Positions 32,633-43,965 of a DNA stretch of 64,000 nt are shown in pieces. Every line of letters begins with the position of its first letter. Position 1 is the first letter of the stretch. Under the pieces are notes generated by a model that worked only from the letters and a program-made list of their open reading frames with translations, was not told the DNA's origin and made no database searches. A program made the translations under genes and the position numbers. This stretch comes from Portulaca oleracea (Eukaryota > Streptophyta > Magnoliopsida > Caryophyllales > Portulacaceae): positions 16,447,867 through 16,511,866 of the forward strand of contig CM055882.1 in NCBI GenBank assembly GCA_029582165.1. Reading direction: 5' to 3'.

Positions 32633-33542
32633 TGTCTTCAAGTTGCCTAATGCAACAGGAAATTTGAATAAGTATCATTGTATGCCTCATTATGAACCTG
32701 CGGCATTGGGTGAACCTGCGGCATTTTAGTCGTCTCACGTCAGTTTACAATGAGATGTTCCCACAACGAAGAAGCTACTTTGAAATATGTAGGAATGATC
32801 TCCCAAGAGAGGCTTGACAAAGAAGTGAGCCTAAGAACTTTCTCAAGGTTGAACTCAAACAACAGAGTCTGAATTGACAGAATTGTAGTGTGAAATAATG
32901 CATTCCAAAAGTCACCATTATCCTTTTATGAAAAAAAAAAACTGTAATGTCAATTTCCATCATGCAACTGATTGAACCTGGTGGCTTGCAGCAAATTAAT
33001 GAATGGCTTGGGGCAATTTTTCAGCACACAAATCTCTGCTTTTAGGACTTGGACATGCATCATACAAGAATATGGATATTGAATGAAGTAATGTATTTTT
33101 TAAAGTATTTCTGGGAGATGCCTTGATAGAAGGATCATCTGAAATCTTTGTATCTTTTACTTGTGGATAAAAAATGTATTTTTTAAAGAAATTATTTTTT
33201 GGATCGAATTTGAACTTAGGAATTTGACCGAAAATCTAGATATAATATCTCCATTTTTCTATTGATCAAACCCCATATTGAAATGAATTTAAGCCTTCCA
33301 TGTTCGATTTGCTCGGACCCGACCCGAAATGACCCGAATCCGAGTTTTTGACAACTCTAATAGTATGCTCTGCTCTTTTTGTTGGTAAATAGAAGCAGGG
33401 TAAAGGTTTTGTAATTTAGGTAGCGTTGGTAGATTTTGATAGGCATAAGTAGAATGTGTATATGACGTAGATGTAGGTAGAAATATGTAATTTTTTATTT
33501 TAAAAATTTTATAATTTAAAACTTTTTGTTTTATTTATTTTT
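32633..33542. other. spacer with hAT-type relic end
   Basis: Contains the 3' UTR of the ILR1-like gene and then AT-rich DNA. At about 33320-33359 a stretch reading gacccgacccgaaatgaccc, then tttttgacaactcta, resembles the right end of the hAT-type MITEs at 4095 and 27156. No left end was found. Confidence 0.45.
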
Positions 33543-33669
33543 AAAAAATTACTCGGAGGTACCCTAACTTTTGGAGAAACTATTTTTTGGTACCCCAACT
33601 TTTCAAAACTAATTTTGGGGTACCCTAGATTATAGAGTTAGAAATTATTAGGTGAACTTCTGGCCAAAA
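33543..33669 (+). repeat. MULE-1 left terminal inverted repeat
   Basis: Pairs with 41485-41614 in reverse orientation. Identity is high in the outer ~80 bases and decays inward to the shared GGCCAAAA block. Confidence 0.9.
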
Positions 33670-33997
33670 TCCGATGGGTCATTTGAACTGACCAAATTAC
33701 CCTTAATTTTTGTTAGAGATTGACTAAAAAGCCCTTTTAGTCCCCGCCTTCACTAATTTGTTGTTGAACGTTATTTTTATTGTCTGATGCTCTTCTTTCC
33801 ATCGACAGAACCCCTTCAACTCCCACTGTGTTCAAGCTTCGGTCTTGTTGAAGGAGGATTAGGGTTTAGTCGGTCTTAGGGTTTAGGGTCTTGTTGAAGG
33901 AGGATTTGAGGAAATCATACTAGTGAGTTCATCAATTGTCCATTGTCGCTCGACTCTCAAGCTGATCGCCATTCTCCAAACCCAGTAAACTTCGAAA

Positions 33998-36900
33998 ATG
34001 GTGAGTTCGTCTGTAATTCTGGAAATTCTGTTGTAGTTCGATGGGTGTTTGAATGTTTGGGACATGAAAGTCGCATTTTTTTGTCTGTTGAACGAAAATA
34101 TGCGACTAATTTCGTTGTTAATCAGTTTGTCATATCCCCTTTTGTCTTGGTTGCATGTGAATTATGTATAAGTGATTTCAATTTCCGTGAACTAGTGTTT
34201 CGATTCATGTATGTTTGAGTGATGCTTGTTTCCTTGGGCTTGTAAATGTTTCTGTACTGATGAACATCAATGCATCTACAAAGGTGTGAAGTTCCCAGTT
34301 TGTATTCATTTTAGGGTTCATATCCTCTGTTGTGTATGTTGTTCAACATGGAAATCAATATGGACATTGTTGTTCTGTATGGAAGTCAGTGTCATTTTCT
34401 TGGTAAAGTTTGTGTTTGTGTGATTTCTTTTGTGTTAACAATTGCTAGTACAATGGGTGTTTGAATTTGTGTATTTGTTGGTGAATTCTGTGTGAGGACT
34501 GCAAAAAGATGCTATTTTTAGAAACCTGTTATAAGTGAAAATTTTGAATTTTTCCTTTCTCAGTTTGATGGACTAACTAGTTAATGTGGAAAAATTTCAG
34601 GCAGTGAAGAAGAATCTACTAATTCATTATAGGAGTCGGATGCTATGCATAAGGGATGTGAATTTAGATGATTATGATCCTATGAAGTTGTATAAGGATG
34701 TGATGCAAGTGGCTAAGTCTCAGGGGATTCCTCCACCCAAATTTCAAGGGTTAAAATGGCATTTACCAAGGAGGGAGGATGAGTTGTGGCCATTAGTTGG
34801 GTTAGGTGACTGGGATGTGTTAGTCTATAATTGGGAATCCATGGCTACACACACAATACCACTATACTTGGTTGGTCTAAATGAACCTAGAGACTTGCAA
34901 ATTGTCAGAGAGTGATCGTGTGGTGCAACCAAATTCATTGGAAAGAAGCCAACCAGAGGGGATGCTTGATGAGCTGCTAGAATTTGGGCTGACAACCTGA
35001 TTGTGACCCCTTCATATGCATTTATGCAGACTAACAGCCAAGAATCTTCTGGGGTAAACCCACAATCTGCTGTGGTCCAACCCAAGCCAAAAGCTCATCT
35101 TGGAGAACAGGCTATGGCCCAGTCTAGAATGCCCAACAATGGTAGGGAGAAATTGGCCATTAGGAGAGCTCCAACAAGGGCAGCAAAAGAGAAGGCGAAA
35201 GTGAGCTTCTCTCAACCAGAAGTGGTGTCAGAAACTGTTGCAATATCATCCGCTCCCCCATTAACTCACACAGCTGCCAACTCACCACTCCATACTTCAG
35301 TTGAAGAAGCAGATTTAGGCCTCTCCCAAATAGAACTCACCCCTACAAGACCATTGACTAGAAGTCAGGTTTCACCACTACAAAAAACCCCTCCCAGTGC
35401 AAGAACCTCCCCCAATAAAACCCCACCCATTGCCACAAAATCTCCTTCAAGGCCGTTGACTAGAAGTCAGGTTTCATCACCACAACAAACCCCTCCCAAT
35501 GCAAGCACCATCCCCAATAAAACCCCACTCACTGCCATCAAATCCCCTACAAGGCCACTGACTAGAGGTCAATGCTCACCCACTACCACCAAATCTCCAT
35601 CGCAGCCTTCCAAGAGCCTAATTCAGAACACTTCTAGTCCTTCAAGACCACTCACAAGATCTCAGTCAGTGGACGCTCCTACTCAATCTTCGAAGAGTAA
35701 ATCTCCACATAGGAAGAGTCCATCCAAGATTTCGGAGAGTAGCAATTCTGTTGAGCAGGTAAATCATTCAGCGGACTTTGAGTATGTTAGGGATCATGTG
35801 CAAGATTTCCATGATTATGATGTGGTCAATTTGTCTAGTGCACAATTGACAGAGATAGATCCCTTTTTAAGTGATGATGAAAATTGTGAGGGTGGTGATG
35901 GGGTTGGGTCACATTCTAATGTGAACATAGAAGATGGTGAAGATGATGAAGATAGTGAGGATGATGATTATAGAGGTGACGAAGACGATGAGACAGAAGA
36001 TGATGAGGAGTCATGTGATGATGAACCTCAAGGCGACGATGAAATTGATGATCTAGATGATCTCGATCTTGAGGCTAATACGGATCAACGCATTTCCTTG
36101 GGCCATTTGGACGAGGAGGATGATGATGTACATGTTGTTGTGAGTAAGATGGCCAAGGTATACAAACAAGGGAGGTTATGGACCAGAGATAGAGATGGAG
36201 GTATTTAATTTGCTTTGATTCGCTTATAATTTGATTTTTTTCGTCCTAATTGTATATTTGCTTTTGATTGTTGATTATGTGAGAATGGTCATTAGAATTT
36301 GCCAATTTCGTGCTCTTATTGCTACTGTGGAGAACTGTTCTTTTTGGCATCTACCTTGCATAGAGTTTGCTGCCTGAATGGGTCTAGTAACTGACTTGCA
36401 TCATATATGTTATTATTCATAATTTTTGTGGCAATATGCCTGACAGTATGAAAAAATCGCTAATTGTTTAGTTAGTGTTTTTATTCACAATTTCAAAAAA
36501 TTGTTAATTGTTAAGTCAGTCTGAAAAAATTGCTAATTGTTAATTGACAAGGTATCACTTTGCAACGCGGGGACATGTTCACTTGTAAGAAGCAATTGCT
36601 ATCTGTGATGAGAGACTACGCTGTGCTCCAAGGAATTCACTTGAAGAAGAAGAAAAACAGCTGCCACAAGTACACAATGATATGTTCCCATGATTTGTGT
36701 ACTTGGAAGATTCATGCATCACCTGTACCTGATAGTAGAACATGGAAGATTAGAAGCAACACTGGGACGCATGTGTGTGGGAGAACTTAATCAAACAAGA
36801 GTGCCACCAGTAGATGGGTTGCTACTCAGCTTATGGGTTATTACAGAGCTAATCCGGAGGCTAATGTTGAAAACATGCAAGAAATGTTGATGAAGGACTA

Positions 36901-39563
36901 TGGTATTCAAGTACCCAAGTACACACTTTGGAGAGCGAGGAGGCTAATGGCACAAGAGATTCATGGGTCCTACGAGGATGGGTACAAGAAACTTGCTCAA
37001 TATGTAGAAAAGTTCATGGAGAGAAACCCCACCTCTAAATGTTGGATTAATTGGACACCTCCATCCGTGGTGGGTAGGAATCCAACTTTCAAGAGAATCG
37101 TGATATGTCTTGGATCTGCAATCAATGCCTTCAAACTTCATTGTAGACCCTTGATAGGTATAGATGCATGTCATTTGAAAGGTATAAATAGAAAAACTTG
37201 CAAAATCAGTTGGTTTTTTATATACAAGTATGTTACATAATCAAGATATAATTGAATCTTTGTTTGAAAATAGGTCCATACAAAGGGGTCTTGCTTACGG
37301 CAATGGCATTGGATGGGAATAACGGCCAGTTCCCTTTGGCTTAAAGCGTTGCAGAATGTGAAGATGAACAAGAATGGGGGTCTGTCTTGAATGACCTTGC
37401 AACAACATTAGGTGGAACAGACACTTGTTCTAAGTACACTATAATATCCTATAGACACAGAGTAATTACCCTAAATTATGTGAAACATTAACAATTTTCT
37501 TTAAAGGATATACACTTAATATGTGACTTTTTTGTAAATGTAGGGCATTGTAGCTGCGTTGAACACCGTTATGCCAGCAGCATCTAGGAGGATTTGTGTG
37601 ATTCATTACTACAAGAACTTTGCTGCAAAATTCCCCGATATTCTATTGTCTTTTTTGTGGCACTCTAGTCTGCTATAGTTTTTTGTTAGTTTTTTTATAT
37701 ACAAGTATGTTGCCTGCATGAAGTGACCAGTACAAACTCACAAGTAGAGCTGTAACGTGTAAAGTCACAAACTCATGGGATTTGTCATATTTGTTTGTGT
37801 TTGTTAATCCTTTGAATTTTAGGTTACAAACTCAGGTACAATTGAAGCTGGTATCCTATCTTCTGATTCTAGTTCAGCAATTAAAATGTTCTTGAATTTT
37901 TGCAAATGATGATAGCAAGCTGTGATCCATTTTTTTCAAAGTATGATAGCAAGCTGCTGTTGGAAATATGATAGCAAAGTTCTTGAAGTTATATTGGATA
38001 CAAGTACTTTCTCCTGTTTGTTGAAACACTAAACACATTACAACAGAATACAAGTCCAAGTTCATTTTTTCTTGAAATATGATAGCAAGCTGGTTTGAGC
38101 TCCAACATTATGATAGCAAGCTGTTTCTTGAAATGTGATAGCAAAGTATGACATTATCAGAGTACAACTGTAACAGAATATATGACAGCAGAATATATTT
38201 GACAACCTGTTACAGTTGAATTTGACAACCTGTTACATTCCATTGTTTCTGTCATTGAAGCTGGTTTTTTACAAGTAATTTTTGCTTTATGTAGGTCCCT
38301 TTTTCCATTGTTTCTTCTACATCGCGGCCAACGCATACAATGAATATGTTTTTACGAGGGCCATGGAGAGCATTAAAGAACAAGATCTCGCTGCCTATCA
38401 CTGGTTGCGGGACAGTGAGCCTCTTCAGCATTGGGCAAGGGTTAAGTTTGATGTGGGCTTGAAGTCAGACGACAACACCAACAATTTTGTCGAGAGCTTC
38501 AACAACGCAATCAACAAGTATAGGAAGAAGCCCATTTTGACTATGCTAGAAGAGATTAGGAAGCTTGTTGGCCATCGGTTTCACAAAAGGTTCTCCAAGT
38601 CATGTGTGTGGGAAAGCAAGGTTACACCATATGTTCACAAGAAATTGACTTTAATTGAGGGTGATGCGAGAAATTGCATTAGTGCTTTACCTGCTGGGAG
38701 TGGGTGTGATTACTTTGATGTTGTTGAGGGTAGCACAAACTTCACAGTCAGCTTGAAGAACAAGTTTTGTGATTGTCGTAAGTGGCAAGTCACTGGCCTA
38801 CCTTGCAAACACGCTGCACGGTGCATTCTGAGAATCAAGGAGCAGTTAGAAGACTATGTAGAAGAGTATTTTTTGACTGACACGTATAGAAAGTTGTACG
38901 ATAATATCATATATCCCATCTCCGACCCAAAATTGTGGGGAGAAACACAAATGCCCACCTTGGACCCACCATTTGAGCTCAAGAAGAAAGGTCGGCCGGA
39001 GAAGCATAAGAGAAGGGAGTCTCAGATTCCATAGCCAGAATCAGAAAACACATTGTCAGGTTAGCCAAATCAATCTTTATCTTCTTAATTATGTTTGTTT
39101 TATTTGGGATTGATTTCATGGAAGACTCTATTTGAGTGAAAGTTGTACTAAAGTCTGCAACTATATTAATAGAATTTGATGTAATATTAATAGAATTTTA
39201 CTATGCCATTCACAGTTTAGACAAATTTGATTCACTTGTTAATATAATATTCAATGCCTATTTTCCCTGTCAAACAGGAACCATGCGATGTACTGAATGC
39301 AATTACATCGGGCATAAAAGCGTACATGTGGTATGCCGAGAGACCAGAATGGGAAATTGATCAAACAAAAGAGAAAGAAGAAGAGCACTGGAAACCCAAT
39401 CGGCAGGCCAAAGAAGTCGACCACTACAAGCAATGTCACTTCTACTGTTGGCATGCCATCACAAGCTACTGTTGGCATGCCATCACAAGTTGGCACTTCA
39501 ATTTCCATGTCATCCAGGAGTGCTATCACGAGATCGGGGAAGAAAAGAAAGAGTGTCAATTAA
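33998..39563 (+). pseudogene. MULE transposase (PB1-like, MULE, SWIM), decayed
   Basis: Exon 1 contributes only the ATG (33998-34000), followed by gtgagt. Exon 2 starts at 34601 with a PB1-like domain (VKKNLLIHYRSRML, then NLDDYDPMKLYKDV). Next come a Pro/Ser/Thr region with four RPLTRSQ/RPLTRGQ repeats (35340-35670) and a long acidic stretch (35870-36100). After an intron (36201-36551) comes the Mu N-terminal region with GDMFTCKKQLLSVM. The DDE-type core has IGIDACHLKG and, at 37274, GPYKGVLLTA. The second aspartate position reads SYR instead of SDR. The SWIM finger (FCDCRKWQVTGLPCKHAARC) is near 38770-38825. A terminal knuckle (CTECNYIGHKSVHVVC) sits at 39278-39360. Breaks: stop at 34913, shift near 36789, TAA near 37341, TAG at 39032, shift near 39330. 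It is inactive. Confidence 0.88.
37626..38294 (+). repeat. intron with six copies of a short motif
   Basis: In MULE-1, between two transposase exons, the motif atgatagcaagctg and close variants occurs near 37910, 37943, 37968, 38079, 38110 and 38137. Spacing is irregular and no inverted ends were seen. The matching intron of MULE-2 does not show it. Confidence 0.7.
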
Positions 39564-40193
39564 ACAACTGTGTGAATTTGAACACTTATATGAACTCGTC
39601 TTTTGACTGTTATGTCTTTTGAGTACAGTAAACTTGGTTGGGTATAAGTCTTTTAGTTTATTTTGCGGAGTGTATAGTAGATGCTTGTCAGCACTTGGGT
39701 GGGTGTTGCTTCTTATCAAACACTATGATGTGTTTTGCTAACAGTGTAGTTATGCCTTGTATTTTGTTTACAAAGAAGCAACTGCTTGTCAAACACTTGG
39801 TTGGATAAACCTTGTCCAAATTAAGCTTGTTCCCTTTCAAGTTCATTTGCTTCTAGTATACTATATATATGCTCAACAAATTACCTTTGTTTATGCACAC
39901 TACTTCAACATTTGCACCAATATGAGTTTCATTATTAAAGGCAACAATAGCCATTTGCTCCAATATCAAATTGTCATTGCTTATCAAACAAACACAATAT
40001 CCATTTCTTGCAAAAACAACAAAAACAAATGAGAAACACTTAATTAAGTTGCTTTGACCTTTTCGTGCAAAATATTCATTTCTTCCACAACATTTAAGTC
40101 TACAACAACATAAGCATAATACAAATGTGCAAAACAACCTTTTCTTATCCAACATTCATATATCACACACTAAACTACAAAATATTGAAAAAA
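39564..40193. other. MULE-1 region between convergent genes
   Basis: AT-rich; probably holds the 3' UTRs of both MULE-1 genes. No open frame that looks real. Confidence 0.45.
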
Positions 40194-40556
40194 CTACCTA
40201 AGTAGGACTACAATGGCAACTAGAAGTACAACCAACAACATTACAACAAAATTCAAAGATTTTTGAATGTTCTTAAGCGCATGAGTAACCTCCCTCAACT
40301 CATTTTTCACTTCATTCAGCCCTTGCATCATCCCCATCTCCATGTCATGTAAATTCCTCGCGTCAAACTTCACAACATTTGTTTCTTTTTCCCAATCAAT
40401 AAAGGCCATACAACTCATACACTTGTAGTAAGGTCTTTGAGGATTGTCTCTTGATTGGGAGATCTTTCGTGTAGCAACAACATTACATCTTCGGCAAACC
40501 ACGAGTCCATCGTCATTGTAAAGTGAACGGTTACTCCTTGAGCTTGAACTAGCCAT
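40194..40556 (-). CDS. GRF-type zinc finger protein with C-terminal membrane helix, in MULE-1
   Basis: An intact minus-strand frame of 120 residues. The start is the ATG at 40556 (MASSSSRSNRSLYNDD); an in-frame ATG 11 codons upstream is less likely, because tgtacag/ttaacaATG suggests a splice acceptor just before. Domains: a GRF zinc finger at about residues 19-60 (VVCRRCNVVATRKISQSRDN, then YYKCMSCMAFIDWEKE; ligands C..C, C..C), a helical coiled-coil-like stretch (EVKNELREVTHALKNIQKSL), and a C-terminal hydrophobic helix (FVVMLLVVLLVAIVVLL) predicting tail anchoring. GRF fingers bind single-stranded nucleic acid in some proteins; the function here is unknown. It lies inside the MULE repeats, convergent to the transposase, like mudrB in MuDR, but shows no similarity to mudrB that I can see. 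It could also be a captured host gene. A 5' UTR intron (about 40570-41210) is possible. Confidence 0.75.
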   Translation of the reverse strand: MASSSSRSNRSLYNDDGLVVCRRCNVVATRKISQSRDNPQRPYYKCMSCMAFIDWEKETNVVKFDARNLHDMEMGMMQGLNEVKNELREVTHALKNIQKSLNFVVMLLVVLLVAIVVLLR

Positions 40557-41484
40557 TGTTAACTGTACATGAGTGCATACACCACACAAGAATCAGTCTA
40601 CTAAAATCATTTATAAATATTGTTATGCCCAACTTAATGTTCTTACACTTATTTTCTACTTTCTGTTCTAAGTAATAAAAGCCAACTTGATCAATAGACT
40701 AACTGTGTCGGAAACATATCACAAAATCAAAAAACTGCAGCTTGCTCAATATAAACAAGGCTCAGTTAAGCTAACGTTTAGGTGTTTAAATTATTAGCAC
40801 AATTCCTCTATTCATTCAATACTAAAATTCCTCTGGTTTTGGAAGATGGTAAGAATGAATGAATAGGGAAATCAATCAAAAAATTACGTGAAGTCAAGCT
40901 CCAAATCCCCCACCCCCCACCCCAAAACTCTAATTGTTTAATTAGTCCATTTTCATTTTTCTCTGGTTGTCAATTAACCCAAAACCTAAACTCTAATTGC
41001 ATACACCAGAACCCCAACCCTAACCCTACTTAGCTAAACCAGAACCCAAAACCCTAAACATACAATTTGAGTTATATTAACACATACTTATCGAAAATTG
41101 CAATTGAACAACAAAACTTAAACCCCAAATTCGTTTACGAAGGCCACAATTTCGTCCAACCAAATTCACCCCAAACTATCGAAACACATAACAAACTTAG
41201 CGCGAAACACATACCTTAACTCTGATAACCACCAATCTTCCTTAGCGAAACACACTCTGTTCAATGGCTTCCTCGAATTGCTTGTGGTTGACAGGTTACA
41301 GAGAAGGAGAAGAAGACAGAAGAACAATGGCTTGTGCATATAAAAGACAGAGAACCCTAAACGAAATAAAGAGGGAGGGGGATTTAATTAACGGCCAGAT
41401 TTTTGTTTTAACATACACAAAGGGTATTTTCGTCAACAAATACATTATTTCAAATTCCCGCCCAAACCTAATCGGCAAATACAA
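40557..41484 (-). promoter_or_regulatory. presumed promoter/leader of the MULE-1 GRF gene
   Basis: Lies between the GRF start and the right terminal repeat. Several aaccctaa-type (telo-box-like) motifs occur on the + strand at about 40975-41060 and 41350. On the minus strand gagttaaggtatgtg near 41215 resembles a 5' splice site matching the acceptor near 40563. No function is shown. Confidence 0.3.
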
Positions 41485-41614
41485 TTTTTTGGCCGGAAAA
41501 TCACCTCCTAGTTACTATTCCTATAATTTAGGGTACCTAAAAATTAGTTTTCAAAAGTTGGGGTACCAAACAAACATTTCACCAAAAGTTAGGGTACCTC
41601 CAAGTAACTTTTTG
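41485..41614 (-). repeat. MULE-1 right terminal inverted repeat
   Basis: Reverse complement partner of 33543-33669. Confidence 0.9.
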
Positions 41615-41624
41615 ATTTATTTTT

Positions 41625-42520
41625 TTATATTATTAGTTGGACCCTTAAACTAAGGTATTTTTTTTTAAAAAAATAGTGGGCCCTGAGCGGTTGCCCCTCG
41701 ATCGGACCTATCCTAGGACAAAGCCTGTTCAAAGGTTCGCATGGTAAAAATATTAAATTTCAAAGGTGGGGTAAAAAAAAAAAAAGAACTATGAAAATGA
41801 TGAGTCTTGGACAAGATACATTTTTAAGTGTTTTGTCTCGTTATCAAAACCATATTATTGTATATTGAATTGTAATCAAATGATATGATGAAATTCTACA
41901 ACGATTATATTATATACGACTTATACTTTTATACATTATTTTTATATTCCAAAAAACACCTAAAATATGTTTAATAGATGTAATTGATTAGATTAAGGTA
42001 AAAGCTTCTTCAAAAATAATGTAACGAAAAGAGTAAGACACTTTAAAAACATCTTGGAATAAAGCATATATTATCACCCAATTAATGATGCGAACACCGT
42101 ACAAAAAAGTGATTAGAACACACTACAAATCCAAGTATACACAGATCCTATAGCTGCTTGTAATCATCATCATCATGAAATAAAGCAAACAGTTTACATT
42201 CGTCAAATAATCAGAATTCAGAACAATTATGAGCACTGTCATTGGCAGAAATTTAGTTTCGAACCCTTAAAAAATCGCTAAAAGGATGAGATATTACAAT
42301 TCAAAAAAAATCTTTCCGCAATTGATATGGGGCTAATCCTTTAAAATTTCACAATTTTCCATGGTATCCTCAGATCATGGTAAAAAATACTGAATCAAAT
42401 TCTTACATACGACCAATACAGAATAGGAATTAGGGCACAGCAGGCAACATAAAGGGTTAAGTTGATCACTAGCCTTAAACAGAATGAGTACTAATTAACC
42501 TAATTAAGCCTGTGGATGGA
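41625..42520. other. spacer between MULE-1 and RING gene
   Basis: AT-rich with no gene seen. The last ~300-400 bases probably form the 3' UTR of the RING gene on the minus strand. Confidence 0.4.
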
Positions 42521-42715
42521 TCAATTGGGAGCTGCAAGTACATTAGATCGACAAAGAGGGCAAAAGTGACTGTTCTTGAACCACTTGCGAATGCATCCAT
42601 CATGAAACACATGCTTGCATGGTAACTCCACCGGTCGCAAATCTTCCAGACAGATAACACAATTCTCATCCTTGCATATACCCTCATGATCGACCCTCTT
42701 CAGTTTCATGATCGC

Positions 42716-42760
<45 letters not shown>

Positions 42761-43163
42761 TGGGGATGGGGGGTAGTACGACTTGGTGCGCAGGAAACAC
42801 CTTCACCCGATTGATGTTGACATCCATATGCACCGAGACATGAGTGCGAGTATCTTCATACCGGCGCCTGAAGTGATCAACCCTAGATTTTAGGGCATTG
42901 ACAACACGCGGAATGAAGCACCTTTCGAGGCCGATGTTTTGGAGTTCGAGGGTTGCCCAGACCCAGCTTGAAGGGTCATTGGGTTCGACAAGAAGAGTGT
43001 TGGATTTGGTAAGACATTGGGAGAACAAAACGACGTCGATGTTGTCGTTTGAGTAGAGCGAGTCTTGGAGGTTGAATACAACGAAGAACTCAACAGGGGA
43101 TGAACAGGGAGGGCGGTGGCTAGGGTTGGAGTCCACGTGGGTTACAATGTGGAGGGGATCCAT
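42521..43163 (-). pseudogene. RING-H2 protein (putative E3 ubiquitin ligase), frame-broken
   Basis: The minus-strand ATG at 43163 (MDPLHIVTHVDSNPSHRP) opens a frame of about 135 residues that I do not recognise, followed by a run of 14 aspartates (GAT repeat, about 42718-42758) and a stop at 42684. The RING finger lies in the neighbouring frame: CVICLEDL, CKHVFHDGC and CPLC give the C3H2C3 (RING-H2) ligands, ending at 42521. A one-base change in the C6 run just before the GAT repeat (about 42764-42770) would put both parts in one frame of roughly 213 codons. Either the gene is newly broken, or the run is mis-sequenced. RING-H2 proteins usually transfer ubiquitin from an E2. Substrates cannot be inferred. 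Confidence 0.7.
42718..42758. repeat. (GAT)n/(ATC)n microsatellite
   Basis: About 13-14 triplets within the RING gene, coding poly-Asp in one frame and poly-Met in the next. Confidence 0.9.
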
Positions 43164-43264
43164 GAATAAAGAATCTTAAGAACTAGGATCCAGAACCTCA
43201 AAGCTACCATCCATGGTGGGTATACTCATCAATTGAATTCAAGCAAGATTAGCAATCGAATTCA

Positions 43265-43270
<6 letters not shown>

Positions 43271-43301
<31 letters not shown>
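43271..43301. repeat. (GA)n microsatellite
   Basis: About 15 GA units upstream of the RING gene start, likely in its 5' UTR or promoter. A T-run follows at about 43419-43444. Confidence 0.85.
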
Positions 43302-43303
<2 letters not shown>

Positions 43304-43965
43304 TCGACTAGTTAATCAGCACAAATAGTAATGTCGGTTCACTGGGGAATATAATTAACTCCAGTTAAGTTATTTCTTTCCTTTTTCTGTATTTTCTGTA
43401 GCCGCCTCTTTGTTACTCGTTTTTTTTTTTTTTTTTTTTTTTTTACAAAACTTACCAAAAAAGAAATCTGAAAATGTGTAAATTAAATTGTCTTGTCGTT
43501 CTTTACCTCCTTAATTATCTCATTGGAGTTTTAGTAAACCATCATGTTAACAAAAAATTTCTCAAAGGTAACCATTATTTTGTCAAAACTAGGATTAGGC
43601 CCCCACTTTGTTAAAATAGGCTATGAGGCCCCTTATATTTAAATATAACTATATGTAGGCTATATCCCGATGGTACGCGATGCCGGAAAACCTAAAAAGA
43701 CACAAATGCCCAGAGTTGATCCCGCCAAGTCAAATTCTTGAAGGAGATAAATAAACGTCCACTACATATGTGCCTTCTCATCTGGCTTGCACAGTTACAC
43801 TTCTTCCATCCCCATTATCGCACAAACCCCAGAAACTCCCTCTCAATTTTCCTGTGTAATTTGTGGTTGTAATTGAACAACAACAAGAAGAAGAAGGAGA
43901 AGATTAAACAGAGGGGAACAAAGAAGGCGGCAAAAAATCGACAACGTGATTGAAAGTCAATCATC

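Larger units (their letters stand above)
33543..41614 (+). mobile_element. Mutator-like element MULE-1 (8.07 kb)
   Basis: Bounded by inverted repeats of about 130 bp (33543-33669 and 41485-41614), both containing GGAGGTACCCTAACTTTTGG and GGTACCCCAACTTTT. A 10-bp direct repeat atttattttt flanks it (33533-33542 and 41615-41624). It is AT-rich, so only moderate proof, but 9-11 bp is the MULE target length. It encodes a + strand transposase gene (33998-39563) and a - strand GRF zinc-finger gene (40194-40556), converging near 39,600-40,190, a MuDR-like arrangement. The transposase is defective. Confidence 0.9.

Noticed and set aside
35003..36208. 401-codon frame as a separate gene
   Set aside because: Its acidic end leads into the MULE transposase, and MULE-2 has the same layout in one gene; it is an internal exon part.
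41264..41653. Plus-strand 129-codon frame at the MULE-1 right end
   Set aside because: It runs through the terminal inverted repeat and out of the element; most likely chance.
42521..42757. Small separate RING gene starting with a run of methionines
   Set aside because: The ATG run is the GAT repeat read out of frame; the upstream frame with a proper start most likely belongs to the same gene.
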